Position numbers and translations under genes: made by a program. 15,659 bases of DNA, taken from contig DDYM01000002.1 of the NCBI GenBank assembly GCA_002347985.1, positions 34,165-49,823 of the forward strand, in the 5' to 3' direction. The notes beneath the pieces are model-generated. The model made no database searches. It had not been told where the DNA came from and worked only from the letters and a program-made list of their open reading frames with translations. This document shows, piece by piece, positions 5,921 to 12,952 of the stretch (positions within the stretch are counted from its first letter, which is position 1; each line of letters starts with the position of its first letter). Source of the stretch: Bacteroidetes bacterium UBA2234. GTDB taxonomy: Bacteria; Bacteroidota; Bacteroidia; NS11-12g; UBA955.

Positions 5921-7843
5921 ATGGGAAAAATTCAAACAGAGTTCACGGGAGTTGTGAAAAATGCCAAAATGATATGGCTTGCCTGTTTGTTTTTACCCGC
6001 ATTACTTTTTTGGTTGGCTTGGGAGCCGATGCTCTTTACGCCGTTGGTTTTTATTGCCTTTGTTCCCTTTTTTTATTTGATGGATTGGGGCTTTGGTGTG
6101 AGCAAGGGAAAGAATTTTGGATCGTTGATTTTGGCCCTATTGCTTTGGAACATTTCAACCACCTGGTGGGTTTGGTTTGCTTCCGATGTGGGTGCCATTG
6201 CGATGTTGATATTGAATTCTCTATTGATGTTTATTCCGTTTGGAATCACACGTTGGTTACAGCGAAAGCGTTGGTTTCGATGGGATGAAAAATGGTTGTT
6301 TGTTGGGTTATGGTTGATGTATGAATTTGGACATCATCGTTGGGATTTGTCGTGGCCCTGGCTTTGTTTGGGCAACGCTTTTAGCGGTATGCCTTGGTAT
6401 GTTCAATGGTATGAACTCACAGGCACTTTGGGCGGAACGGCATTAATTTTATCGATCAATCTTTTGATTTACCAAGGATTTACACGTGTTTCTCATGGCA
6501 CGAATGGAACTTGGTTGAAGGCTTTTCGTTTGCCGCTGTCCATAGTTGTATTTTTTGGGATTTTGAGCGGCATTTTGGGTGATTTGGCATCGAATTTTGT
6601 AAATCAAAAAAAGAGCAAGTTGAGAAATCCCTACCGTGTTGTGGCGATTCAACCCAATTATGATCCTTACGAAGAGAAATTCGTATTAGATCCCATGGAG
6701 ATGGTGAGGGATATGGCAAAGACGAGTGATAGCGCTGGACCGGCGGATTGCATACTTTGGCCAGAAACCTCTTTGGTGAGCAACATCGACGTGAGTAGTC
6801 CGGATCGCGATGTACAAGTATCGTATTTGTTGCACAACCGAAGAAAGATTGGGCCATTTACGAATCATGGGGGGAAGGCGGATGTGGTAGGGTCATTGAA
6901 TCCTGCGCCGGCGATGTTGATTGGATCAAATATGATTCATTGGTATTCATGGAATGGCGATGGAAAACCTGATGTGGCGGCGAGACAAAGCAACAATCCC
7001 GAATATTGGTACACGTTACACAATTCGGCCTTGTGGTTGGGTCCGGACGGTGAATTACAAAGGAAAAAAAATGACGAAGGATCTCAGGGGAGTTGTGAAA
7101 TACAATTTTATCATAAGTCTAAATTGGTTCCTGGAACAGAGCAATTGCCATTTGTGACGGTATTGCCGTTTTTGGAGCGATTGGCCATTTCTTTGGATGA
7201 GAATTCAGCTTCGGGTACTTTGGGTAAAAACGCATCGGCTAAGGCTTTGGGCGAGGGCAATACCAAGGTTGCTCCAATCATTTGTTATGAAAGCATTTAT
7301 GGTGATTATGTAAGTGATTATGTGAAGGACGGTGCGACATGGTTGGCGGTAATCACGAACGATGCATGGTGGAACAATACGCCTGGACACGAACAGCATT
7401 TTTCCTATGCCAAGTTAAGGGCCATCGAACAGAGAAAGTGGGTGGTTAGAAGTGCAAATACTGGGATTTCGGGTTTTATTGATCCATTGGGAAGAACATC
7501 GATGCGGTCTGGTTGGTATCAAGGCCGGGATGAAAGGTCTACCGAGATTGCGTTGAACAAACATTTGGCCGATGGGTTCTTTTCTGAAGATAAAATCGGT
7601 TCTAAGCGATACTCTGAATGGAGTATACTGGGAATCAAATTTGGCGATTCGCTTGATGAAAATCACTTAAATGATGGAAAAATCACGCAAGTAGGCAATC
7701 AATTGGCGATGTCGCAAACCATTTATTTGAATCAATATCGTACAGTTTATAATCGATTGGGTGATGGAAAAATACTAATAATTCTCGTTGCCTTTATGTG
7801 GATTTTGTCGTGGTTCAACAGAAAACAAAGCCCGGAATTATAA
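5921..7843 (+). CDS. lnt: Apolipoprotein N-acyltransferase, long form
   Basis: Inner-membrane enzyme that adds the third acyl chain to the N-terminal Cys of lipoproteins. The 640-residue protein has an N-terminal block of about six membrane helices (residues about 18-225) including WPWLCLGNAFSGMPWYVQWYE. A periplasmic nitrilase-like domain follows, starting at VVAIQPNYDPYEEKF. Catalytic residues matching E. coli Glu267, Lys335 and Cys387 are visible as Glu282 (LWPETS), Lys399 (YHKSKLVPGTEQLPF) and Cys455 (IICYESIYGDY). NDAWWNNTPGHEQHF follows the Cys and a closing membrane helix lies at about 617-631. E. coli Lnt has 512 residues. The extra length lies in a Gly/Ser/Ala-rich insert at about 428-448 and a poorly conserved 60-70 residue stretch at about 550-610 before YNRLGD. 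Seven bases follow the rsmI stop, so it is probably in the same operon. LptC, encoded downstream, is a likely substrate. Confidence 0.95.
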   Translation: MGKIQTEFTGVVKNAKMIWLACLFLPALLFWLAWEPMLFTPLVFIAFVPFFYLMDWGFGVSKGKNFGSLILALLLWNISTTWWVWFASDVGAIAMLILNSLLMFIPFGITRWLQRKRWFRWDEKWLFVGLWLMYEFGHHRWDLSWPWLCLGNAFSGMPWYVQWYELTGTLGGTALILSINLLIYQGFTRVSHGTNGTWLKAFRLPLSIVVFFGILSGILGDLASNFVNQKKSKLRNPYRVVAIQPNYDPYEEKFVLDPMEMVRDMAKTSDSAGPADCILWPETSLVSNIDVSSPDRDVQVSYLLHNRRKIGPFTNHGGKADVVGSLNPAPAMLIGSNMIHWYSWNGDGKPDVAARQSNNPEYWYTLHNSALWLGPDGELQRKKNDEGSQGSCEIQFYHKSKLVPGTEQLPFVTVLPFLERLAISLDENSASGTLGKNASAKALGEGNTKVAPIICYESIYGDYVSDYVKDGATWLAVITNDAWWNNTPGHEQHFSYAKLRAIEQRKWVVRSANTGISGFIDPLGRTSMRSGWYQGRDERSTEIALNKHLADGFFSEDKIGSKRYSEWSILGIKFGDSLDENHLNDGKITQVGNQLAMSQTIYLNQYRTVYNRLGDGKILIILVAFMWILSWFNRKQSPEL

Positions 7844-7903
7844 GGGTTGTTGTGTTCCCCTTCATTCAATGATGGAAGCGAAAAATAGGAATTAAAATTC
7901 TCG

Positions 7904-7911
7904 TATCTTTG
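7904..7911 (+). promoter_or_regulatory. Bacteroidota -7 promoter box (TATCTTTG), possibly giving a leaderless transcript
   Basis: TATCTTTG is an exact match to the Bacteroidota -7 consensus TAnnTTTG and ends only 4 bases before the ATG at 7916. If transcription starts the usual few bases downstream, the mRNA would begin at or next to the start codon. No clear -33 TTG is seen 19-21 bases upstream, only A-rich sequence. The 72-base gap after lnt is the largest in the plus-strand block, consistent with a promoter here. Confidence 0.5.
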
Positions 7912-7915
7912 TAAT

Positions 7916-8209
7916 ATGTCGAATCTACTCCATCAACGTCTGGTAAAAATCAGGGAATCGGTAGAGGCGATGTCGTTGGAAAACAATCAATTGCGAGTAC
8001 AAAACGAGAATTTATCCCAACAAATTAATGAACTTCAGAAAACGATAGAATTGCAAAAAAATGCGCTCTATGAGTTAAAAGAAGAGAATAAAATGATTAA
8101 ACTTGCAAAAGAAATGTCTAGTACCAATACGGATGTTCATGATTTAAAAATCAAGATCAATGAATTGGTAAGAGATATCGATAAGTGCATAGATTTACTG
8201 AACGAATAA
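7916..8209 (+). CDS. Small coiled-coil protein upstream of zapA (ZapB-like in form)
   Basis: A 97-residue, almost entirely helical protein with no signal peptide or membrane segment. Residues about 5-66 show heptad spacing of Leu/Ile/Val in a polar Glu/Gln/Asn/Lys background (LENNQLRVQNENLSQQINEL), typical of a coiled coil. A short Ser/Thr/Asn break at 68-73 follows, then a second helix ending KIKINELVRDIDKCIDLLNE (78-97). Similar small coiled-coil proteins with that C-terminal motif are encoded next to zapA in other Bacteroidota. Its size, composition and position 10 bases before zapA suggest a partner of ZapA at the FtsZ ring, like ZapB (about 81 residues) in E. coli. No sequence homology to ZapB can be claimed by eye. 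The ATG at 7916 is supported by the promoter box just upstream; Met19 is an alternative start. Confidence 0.8.
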   Translation: MSNLLHQRLVKIRESVEAMSLENNQLRVQNENLSQQINELQKTIELQKNALYELKEENKMIKLAKEMSSTNTDVHDLKIKINELVRDIDKCIDLLNE

Positions 8210-8219
8210 TAACAATTCA

Positions 8220-8504
8220 TTGGAGCCTAACGATAGCATACTCATCAACGTGAACATAGACAATCGTGTCATGCGATTGAGAGTTGCGGTGAAAGATGAG
8301 GAGGATGTGCGACTTTCGGCCCAAGTACTAAATCAACGCGTGAACGCATTTAAGAGTTTTAATGCGCAAGAACCCATAGATCGTCTTTCGTGGGCGGCAT
8401 TGGATTTGGCGGGTGAAGTGGTACGACATAGTAAGAACCATCGCGGAGATGAAGCGCTCGTGGAGCAGGAATTGCTAGCGATAGAAAAGGTTTTATACGC
8501 ATAA
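8220..8504 (+). CDS. zapA: Cell division protein ZapA (TTG start)
   Basis: Binds FtsZ and bundles its filaments at the division site. The 94 residues follow the ZapA pattern: a short beta segment ILINVNIDNRVMRLRVAVKDEEDVR (7-31, compare the usual I(K/N)I.G+.Y.L.v...eE..+r), a helix AQVLNQRVNAFKSF (34-47), then DRLSWAALDLAGEVV (54-68) leading into the C-terminal dimerising helix, which is short here. The frame is closed upstream by a TGA at 8199-8201, and the only well-placed start is TTG at 8220. No in-frame ATG occurs before residue 18, which is inside the conserved domain. The stop of the coiled-coil gene is 10 bases upstream, so TTG initiation may depend on coupling. rny follows after 60 bases. 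Confidence 0.85.
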   Translation: MEPNDSILINVNIDNRVMRLRVAVKDEEDVRLSAQVLNQRVNAFKSFNAQEPIDRLSWAALDLAGEVVRHSKNHRGDEALVEQELLAIEKVLYA

Positions 8505-8564
8505 TTGTTAGATTCTCAGTAGCTGTGTGCTTTTCGTCAATTAAAACGAAAGGAATAACACAAA

Positions 8565-10106
8565 ATGGAAAACATCGTATTTATCCTCGCCGGTCTCATC
8601 GTGGGACTAGCTCTTGGATATGTTGTGTTTGTTGCGATGCGCAAGACACAGCTGGAAAAAGAAAAACAGAGCATCATTGAAGAAGCCAAATTACAGGGCG
8701 AGAACCTCAAAAAAGATCGGATTTTAGAAGCGAAGGAAAAGTACATGCAACTTCGTTCGGAGTACGAACAAGAGACCAACCGCAGAAGCAATGAGTTGGG
8801 TAACAGCGAAAATCGGATCAAGCAAAAAGAGCAATCTTTAGACGATAAGATTCGTGCAAACAAGACAAAGGAGGAGGAGATGACCAAAACGCGTGAGCGA
8901 TTGGATGCCCAAATCGAGGCTTACAAATTGAAGGAGCGTGATGTTCAACAGTTGAGAGAGCAGCAGTTATTGCAATTGGAAAAAGTGGCAGGATTGTCGG
9001 CCGCGGAAGCCAAAACCCAAATGTTGGAGAACATCAAAGTACAATCGCATACAGAGGGTTTGACATTGGCGAAGAACATCGTTGAAGAAGCAAAATTGAG
9101 TGCTACGCGTGAGGCGAAGCGTATTGTTTTGCAGACCATTCAACGGACGGCGGCTGAAACAGCGATCGACAATACGGTAACCAGTTTCCCATTGGAGAAC
9201 GACGATGTGAAAGGTAGAATTATTGGTAGGGAGGGAAGAAATATCAAGGCATTTGAAGCGGCTACGGGCGTGGAAATTTTGATTGATGACACCCCAGAAA
9301 CCATCGTATTGAGTTGCTACGATCCGATTCGCAGGGAGATTGCCCGTGTTTCATTGGAACGTTTGATTCGCGACGGTAGGATTCACCCAGCGCGCATTGA
9401 GGAAGTGGTTGAAAAAGTGAAGAAACAGGTGGAAGAGGAAGTGGTAGAGTGGGGCGAGCGCACCGTGGTTGATTTGGGTATTACTGGGTTACATCCTGAG
9501 TTGATTCGCTACGTAGGTAGAATGCGATTCAGAAGTTCTTACGGACAGAATTTGTTGAAGCACAGTAGAGAAGTGGCGCGCTTGTGTGCTACGATGGCTG
9601 CTGAAATGGGTTTGAATGTGAAGTTGGCAAAGCGTGCAGGTTTGTTGCATGATATTGGAAAATGTCCTGACAACGACGAGGAAACTCCACACGCATTGTT
9701 GGGTATGAAGTTGTGCGAAAAGTTTGGCGAGCATCCTGAGGTAATCAATGCCGTTGGAGCGCACCACGATGAAATCGAGATGACATCTTTGTTGAGTCCT
9801 GTGATTCAAGCTTGTGATGCGATATCAGGTTCTAGACCGGGTGCACGTAGAGGAGACGACCAGTATGTGGAGCGTATCAAAGAAATGGAAACGATGGCTT
9901 TAAGCTATCCTGGCGTTGAGAAGGCATATGCAATTCAGGCGGGTCGTGAGTTGCGCATCATTATGGCAGCTGAAAAATCGAACGACGAAAATGCAGATAC
10001 ATTGGCATTTGAGTTGTCGAACCGCATCATGACAGAAATGCGTTATCCTGGACAGGTAAAAATTACGGTGATTCGCGAAAAGCGCGCCGTAGGAATCGCG
10101 AAATAA
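8565..10106 (+). CDS. rny: Ribonuclease Y
   Basis: Membrane-anchored endoribonuclease that starts mRNA decay in bacteria lacking RNase E. The 513-residue protein has the full family architecture: an N-terminal membrane helix (residues 4-25), a long charged coiled coil (about 28-195), a KH RNA-binding domain with GRIIGREGRNIKAFE (217-231), and an HD phosphohydrolase domain with catalytic LLHDIGK (360-366) and AVGAHHDE (396-403), ending in the conserved RPGARRGD (424-431) and YPGQVKITVIRE (494-505) segments. Length is normal for the family. The ATG at 8565 has a weak AAAGGA about 10 bases upstream. Adjacent zapA makes one operon likely, and coaX begins 14 bases after the stop. Confidence 0.98.
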   Translation: MENIVFILAGLIVGLALGYVVFVAMRKTQLEKEKQSIIEEAKLQGENLKKDRILEAKEKYMQLRSEYEQETNRRSNELGNSENRIKQKEQSLDDKIRANKTKEEEMTKTRERLDAQIEAYKLKERDVQQLREQQLLQLEKVAGLSAAEAKTQMLENIKVQSHTEGLTLAKNIVEEAKLSATREAKRIVLQTIQRTAAETAIDNTVTSFPLENDDVKGRIIGREGRNIKAFEAATGVEILIDDTPETIVLSCYDPIRREIARVSLERLIRDGRIHPARIEEVVEKVKKQVEEEVVEWGERTVVDLGITGLHPELIRYVGRMRFRSSYGQNLLKHSREVARLCATMAAEMGLNVKLAKRAGLLHDIGKCPDNDEETPHALLGMKLCEKFGEHPEVINAVGAHHDEIEMTSLLSPVIQACDAISGSRPGARRGDDQYVERIKEMETMALSYPGVEKAYAIQAGRELRIIMAAEKSNDENADTLAFELSNRIMTEMRYPGQVKITVIREKRAVGIAK

Positions 10107-10120
10107 TAATCAACGGTACG

Positions 10121-10834
10121 ATGTACCTCACGATAGATTTTGGCAATACAGCATCGAAATATGCCCTCTTCACCGAAGAGGGCATATTGCATTCTCATGG
10201 GGTCTACGAAGATTTGAATGCATTCAAAGAGGTGGATTTAAAGGGCTGTATTTTTAGCACTGTGAGAAAGGAAATACCTTGGTTAACAGGTCTGGATTGT
10301 CCGGTGCATTTGTTCAGTAGCAGCATGAATTTGCCTGTGAAAATGGGTTACAATACACCCGAAACACTTGGGGCTGATCGTTTGGCGGGGGTGTTGGGCG
10401 CAAAATGGCTATTGCAACGCGGCTCGGGTTTGGGGGCTTGCATGGTGATTGACGCGGGGACTTGCATCACCTATGATTGGTTATCAGACGATGGAGAATA
10501 TTTGGGTGGCAGTATTTCTCCAGGGTTACACATGAGATATTTGGCTTTACACCAGCAAACGGGAAAGTTGCCTTTGGTAAGCCATGAAGTCTTTGAGAGT
10601 CACATAGGTAAAACCACAAACGAGAGTATTTTATGTGGCGTGCAGCAGGGGGTTTGGGGGGAATCGCACCGACAAATTGCGCATTTCCTCGAAAAATACC
10701 CAGAAGGGGCAGTATTTCTTACTGGGGGTGATGCCTTATTTTTGGCGGAACAGCAGAAAACTAGGATATTTGTAGAGCCTCTGCTTGTACATTACGGGTT
10801 GATGCATGCCTTAAGTTATCATGAAACGCACTAA
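10121..10834 (+). CDS. coaX: Type III pantothenate kinase
   Basis: Phosphorylates pantothenate in the first step of coenzyme A synthesis. This ASKHA-fold enzyme is not feedback-inhibited by CoA and requires a monovalent cation. The 237-residue protein shows the phosphate-1 motif IDFGNTASK (5-13, Asp6), TLGADR (82-87), the phosphate-2 motif VIDAGTCITYD (109-119, with general-base Asp111), GGSISPGL (129-136), KTTNESILCGV (164-174) and FLTGGDA (199-205). Length is near the family norm of about 240-260. Codons 13-23 contain a perfect inverted repeat, described as a separate feature. The 3' end overlaps the next gene by 14 bases in another frame, implying translational coupling to the outer-membrane protein gene. 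Confidence 0.95.
   Translation: MYLTIDFGNTASKYALFTEEGILHSHGVYEDLNAFKEVDLKGCIFSTVRKEIPWLTGLDCPVHLFSSSMNLPVKMGYNTPETLGADRLAGVLGAKWLLQRGSGLGACMVIDAGTCITYDWLSDDGEYLGGSISPGLHMRYLALHQQTGKLPLVSHEVFESHIGKTTNESILCGVQQGVWGESHRQIAHFLEKYPEGAVFLTGGDALFLAEQQKTRIFVEPLLVHYGLMHALSYHETH
10158..10188 (+). repeat. Perfect 14-bp inverted repeat (hairpin) inside the start of coaX
   Basis: Bases 10158-10171 (AATATGCCCTCTTC) are the exact reverse complement of 10175-10188, with a 3-base loop ACC. The hairpin begins 38 bases after the A of the coaX ATG and 52 bases after the rny stop. It encodes residues of the ordinary coaX N-terminus (KYALFTEEGIL), and the plus strand continues TTGCATTC with no long U tract. A stem this long is unlikely by chance. 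Possible roles are an mRNA processing or stability element between rny and coaX, a partial attenuator, or a brake on coaX translation. Confidence 0.7.
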
Positions 10835-12197
10835 CATCAGACTTTTTTTCATCGCTATGATGACTTTGGGGATTTCTCAAGGGTATTCTCAGTCTGCATC
10901 GGGGCAGAATTTGACTTTTTCGCCTTACAGCAATTTCGGCTTGGGTGAGTGGTTGGGAACCAATATGGTTCAAAATGGAAGCAATCTTCACACTCGATCT
11001 AGTGCGTATTCTTACACAATGGCAAATCCAGCCACTTTGGGAAATTTGTACTTTACCACATTTGATTTTGGAGGTTCGTTTAAGTCGAGTACGATCAAAG
11101 CGGGAGACCAAACACAGACCTATCGCGGTGGTGGTATGAATTACTTCAATTTGGCATTCAGGACATATAACTACTATCACAGGGTTCCATATTTTGATAG
11201 CGCGGCGATGCAAAAGCGAATTAAAACAACGCGATATGGCATCAATTCGGCCATTTCATTGCAGCCGTTGACATCTGTTGGATATAAATATGCAATTGCA
11301 GATTCAACACCGTTTATCAGTAAAACAACTCATTCAGGGTATGGTGGGGTAAACATGTTAGAATTGGCGAATGGATTTCGCTTGGGTTCACATGTTCATT
11401 TGGGATATAGCATCGGTAGGGTATTTGGACAGATCAACGACCAAACCATTTTTAGCGTTCCGGATTCTACCAATTTGAATGTTTTGGAAGATTTAAAATC
11501 GGTGTTAATTCGAGGAACTCAGCAAAAAGTGGGTTTCTTGGTTGATTTTAAATTGGATTCAACCTACCATTCCTTTGGGGGTAGCTATCAAATGTATTCT
11601 GGGATGATGGGCGAGCAAACGCGTTTTACAAGAACGATGGAATTGTTTGGGTCTTTTGTTTCGGTTGTAGACACTATCACCAATTTGACTTCACCGAAAC
11701 AATCGTTTCAATTGCCTAACAGTTTTGGCTTGGGTTATCAGTTCAAATACCGTCAGGCGTGGACTGTAGCACTGGATTATAAGCAGCAAAACTGGCAGCA
11801 AGTGGGAGCGATGTTTTTTGATGCGCAGCGCAAATACAAGGAGCGAAAGGATTACGGTGTAACTTTCACACTGCATCCCAACGACTTGCGGGTACAGGGA
11901 CGGAGAAAAATGCAGTGGCCGGTTCGTGTGGGTGCGGTTTATTCTGAAACACAATACGCCTTTAACACTTCATCGGGCAATGTGCCATTGATTCAGCAGC
12001 GTGTATTTTTAGGATTTGGGGTTCCCATTGTCAGGAGGTATTATGACAATTCTTCGCTGACTAGTTTGATACATGTTCAGTTGGATTATGTTCAACGCGG
12101 AACAACCAATTATGGATTGGCGCAGGAGAAGTTTTTCAATGTTACTTTGGGTCTGCAGTTGGGCGACGTATGGTTTCAACGTAGAAAATTTGATTAA
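10821..12197 (+). CDS. FadL/PorV-like outer-membrane beta-barrel protein
   Basis: A 458-residue exported protein. The N-terminus MKRTNIRLFFIAMMTLGISQGYSQ is a classical signal peptide, with cleavage probably near residue 22-27. The mature part has no hydrophobic helices. Instead it is rich in alternating aromatic and polar residues and Gly/Asn/Ser turns, typical of a barrel. SPYSNFGLGEW and SYTMANPATLGNLYFTTFDFGG resemble the start of FadL/PorV-type barrels found in Bacteroidota, where an NPA motif is common. Transported substrate and role are unknown. It could be a transporter or a structural outer-membrane protein linked to LPS export, since lptC is 3 bases downstream. The ATG at 10821 lies within the end of coaX (14-base overlap) and is the only start that leaves the signal peptide intact. 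Confidence 0.75.
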   Translation: MKRTNIRLFFIAMMTLGISQGYSQSASGQNLTFSPYSNFGLGEWLGTNMVQNGSNLHTRSSAYSYTMANPATLGNLYFTTFDFGGSFKSSTIKAGDQTQTYRGGGMNYFNLAFRTYNYYHRVPYFDSAAMQKRIKTTRYGINSAISLQPLTSVGYKYAIADSTPFISKTTHSGYGGVNMLELANGFRLGSHVHLGYSIGRVFGQINDQTIFSVPDSTNLNVLEDLKSVLIRGTQQKVGFLVDFKLDSTYHSFGGSYQMYSGMMGEQTRFTRTMELFGSFVSVVDTITNLTSPKQSFQLPNSFGLGYQFKYRQAWTVALDYKQQNWQQVGAMFFDAQRKYKERKDYGVTFTLHPNDLRVQGRRKMQWPVRVGAVYSETQYAFNTSSGNVPLIQQRVFLGFGVPIVRRYYDNSSLTSLIHVQLDYVQRGTTNYGLAQEKFFNVTLGLQLGDVWFQRRKFD

Positions 12198-12200
12198 CAA

Positions 12201-12782
12201 ATGCGTTGGTTTTTTTTGTTGTTGTTGGTGTTGATGGTCTCTTGTTCAGAAACCGCCAAGACATCGAACATAAAAAAGAAGAGTAAGGAGTTTTCGGCGC
12301 AAGAATACGCGGAGAAGGTCACGATTGAATACACAGATTCGGGTTTATTGAGGGCAAGGGTTTTTAGTCCAATCTTAACGGCGATTAAATCAAAATTGCA
12401 TCCGTATGTATTGATGAAGCAGGGGTTGAAGGTGGATTTTTACGACAAGCAGGGAAATTTGGAGAGTTATTTAACGGCTGAATACGGGGCGAGTTATGCG
12501 GAAGAAAAGAAGGTGATTGTGAGGCGAAATGTGGAGATATTGAATACGAAAGGGGAGACATTAAACACGGAAGAATTGATATGGGACCAGAGAACGGGAA
12601 CCATACGAACGGATAAATTTGTAAAAATTACTGGCAAGGATCAGATTACCACGGGAACGGGGTTGATTAGCAATCAATCGTTTACGGACTGGGAAATCAT
12701 CAACTTTGCTGGCACAATCAACCTACCCAATGATCAAAAACCACATCCTCGCCCTCTTATCGCTGGTCGCGGCCGCTATTAG
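12201..12782 (+). CDS. lptC: LPS export protein LptC, predicted lipoprotein form
   Basis: Periplasmic link of the LptB2FG-LptC-LptA bridge that carries lipopolysaccharide from the inner to the outer membrane. The 193-residue protein starts with a short hydrophobic leader ending in a lipobox-like VLMVSC (10-15). It is therefore probably a lipoprotein acylated on Cys15, unlike E. coli LptC, which has an uncleaved membrane helix. The LptC/OstA-like beta-jellyroll is suggested by YTDSGLLRARVFSP (44-57), KVDFYDKQGNLESYLTAEYGASYAEEK (77-103), VIVRRNVEILNTKGETLNTEELIWDQ (105-130) and IRTDKFVKITGKDQITTGTGL (135-155). The residues after the Cys (SETAK) are not an obvious Bacteroidota surface-export signal, consistent with retention facing the periplasm. 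The last 17 residues overlap the next gene. It lies 3 bases after the barrel gene. Confidence 0.88.
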   Translation: MRWFFLLLLVLMVSCSETAKTSNIKKKSKEFSAQEYAEKVTIEYTDSGLLRARVFSPILTAIKSKLHPYVLMKQGLKVDFYDKQGNLESYLTAEYGASYAEEKKVIVRRNVEILNTKGETLNTEELIWDQRTGTIRTDKFVKITGKDQITTGTGLISNQSFTDWEIINFAGTINLPNDQKPHPRPLIAGRGRY

Positions 12783-12930
12783 TGGCACAGAATCGATTTT
12801 ACAATTTTACGCCACCGGAATAGGATCTGGTTCGGGCTGGTTGATGCTTTGCGTTTTCATCGCGAGTTTTTATTTCTACATCCGCTTTAAAAAAGTGCGT
12901 AGAGAGATGATGCAACAAGGCAAACGCTAA
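12730..12930 (+). CDS. Small two-helix membrane protein overlapping lptC
   Basis: A 66-residue protein with two hydrophobic segments (about 5-20 and 36-52) separated by a Gly/Ser-rich turn (ATGIGSGSG), and a strongly basic C-terminal tail (RFKKVRREMMQQGKR), suggesting both ends face the cytoplasm. The family is not recognised. It overlaps the lptC 3' end by 53 bases in a different frame. The frame is also open upstream to a TTG at 12706, but the ATG at 12730 gives a cleaner membrane start. It ends 22 bases before pheT. Real-gene status is supported by the coherent hydrophobic pattern, the positive-inside tail and the tight packing, since without it there would be a 170-base gap in a dense operon. 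Confidence 0.65.
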   Translation: MIKNHILALLSLVAAAISGTESILQFYATGIGSGSGWLMLCVFIASFYFYIRFKKVRREMMQQGKR

Positions 12931-12935
12931 ATCTT

Positions 12936-12943
12936 TATCTTCG
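12936..12943 (+). promoter_or_regulatory. Possible -7-like box upstream of pheT
   Basis: TATCTTCG differs at one position from the Bacteroidota TAnnTTTG box and ends 9 bases before the pheT ATG. It overlaps a 10-base palindrome, CTTCGCGAAG (12939-12948). No -33 element is evident. pheT could equally be read through from upstream. Confidence 0.25.
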
Positions 12944-12952
12944 CGAAGCATC

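Noticed and set aside
8505..8564. A 6S RNA gene between zapA and rny, as zapA neighbours ssrS in gamma-proteobacteria
   Set aside because: The gap is only 60 bases, with one weak 6-bp hairpin (8532-8537 with 8546-8551). That is far too short for 6S RNA.
12939..12948. Palindrome CTTCGCGAAG before pheT as an operator
   Set aside because: Ten bases of self-complementarity without a second copy or a known regulator match; too short to claim a binding site.
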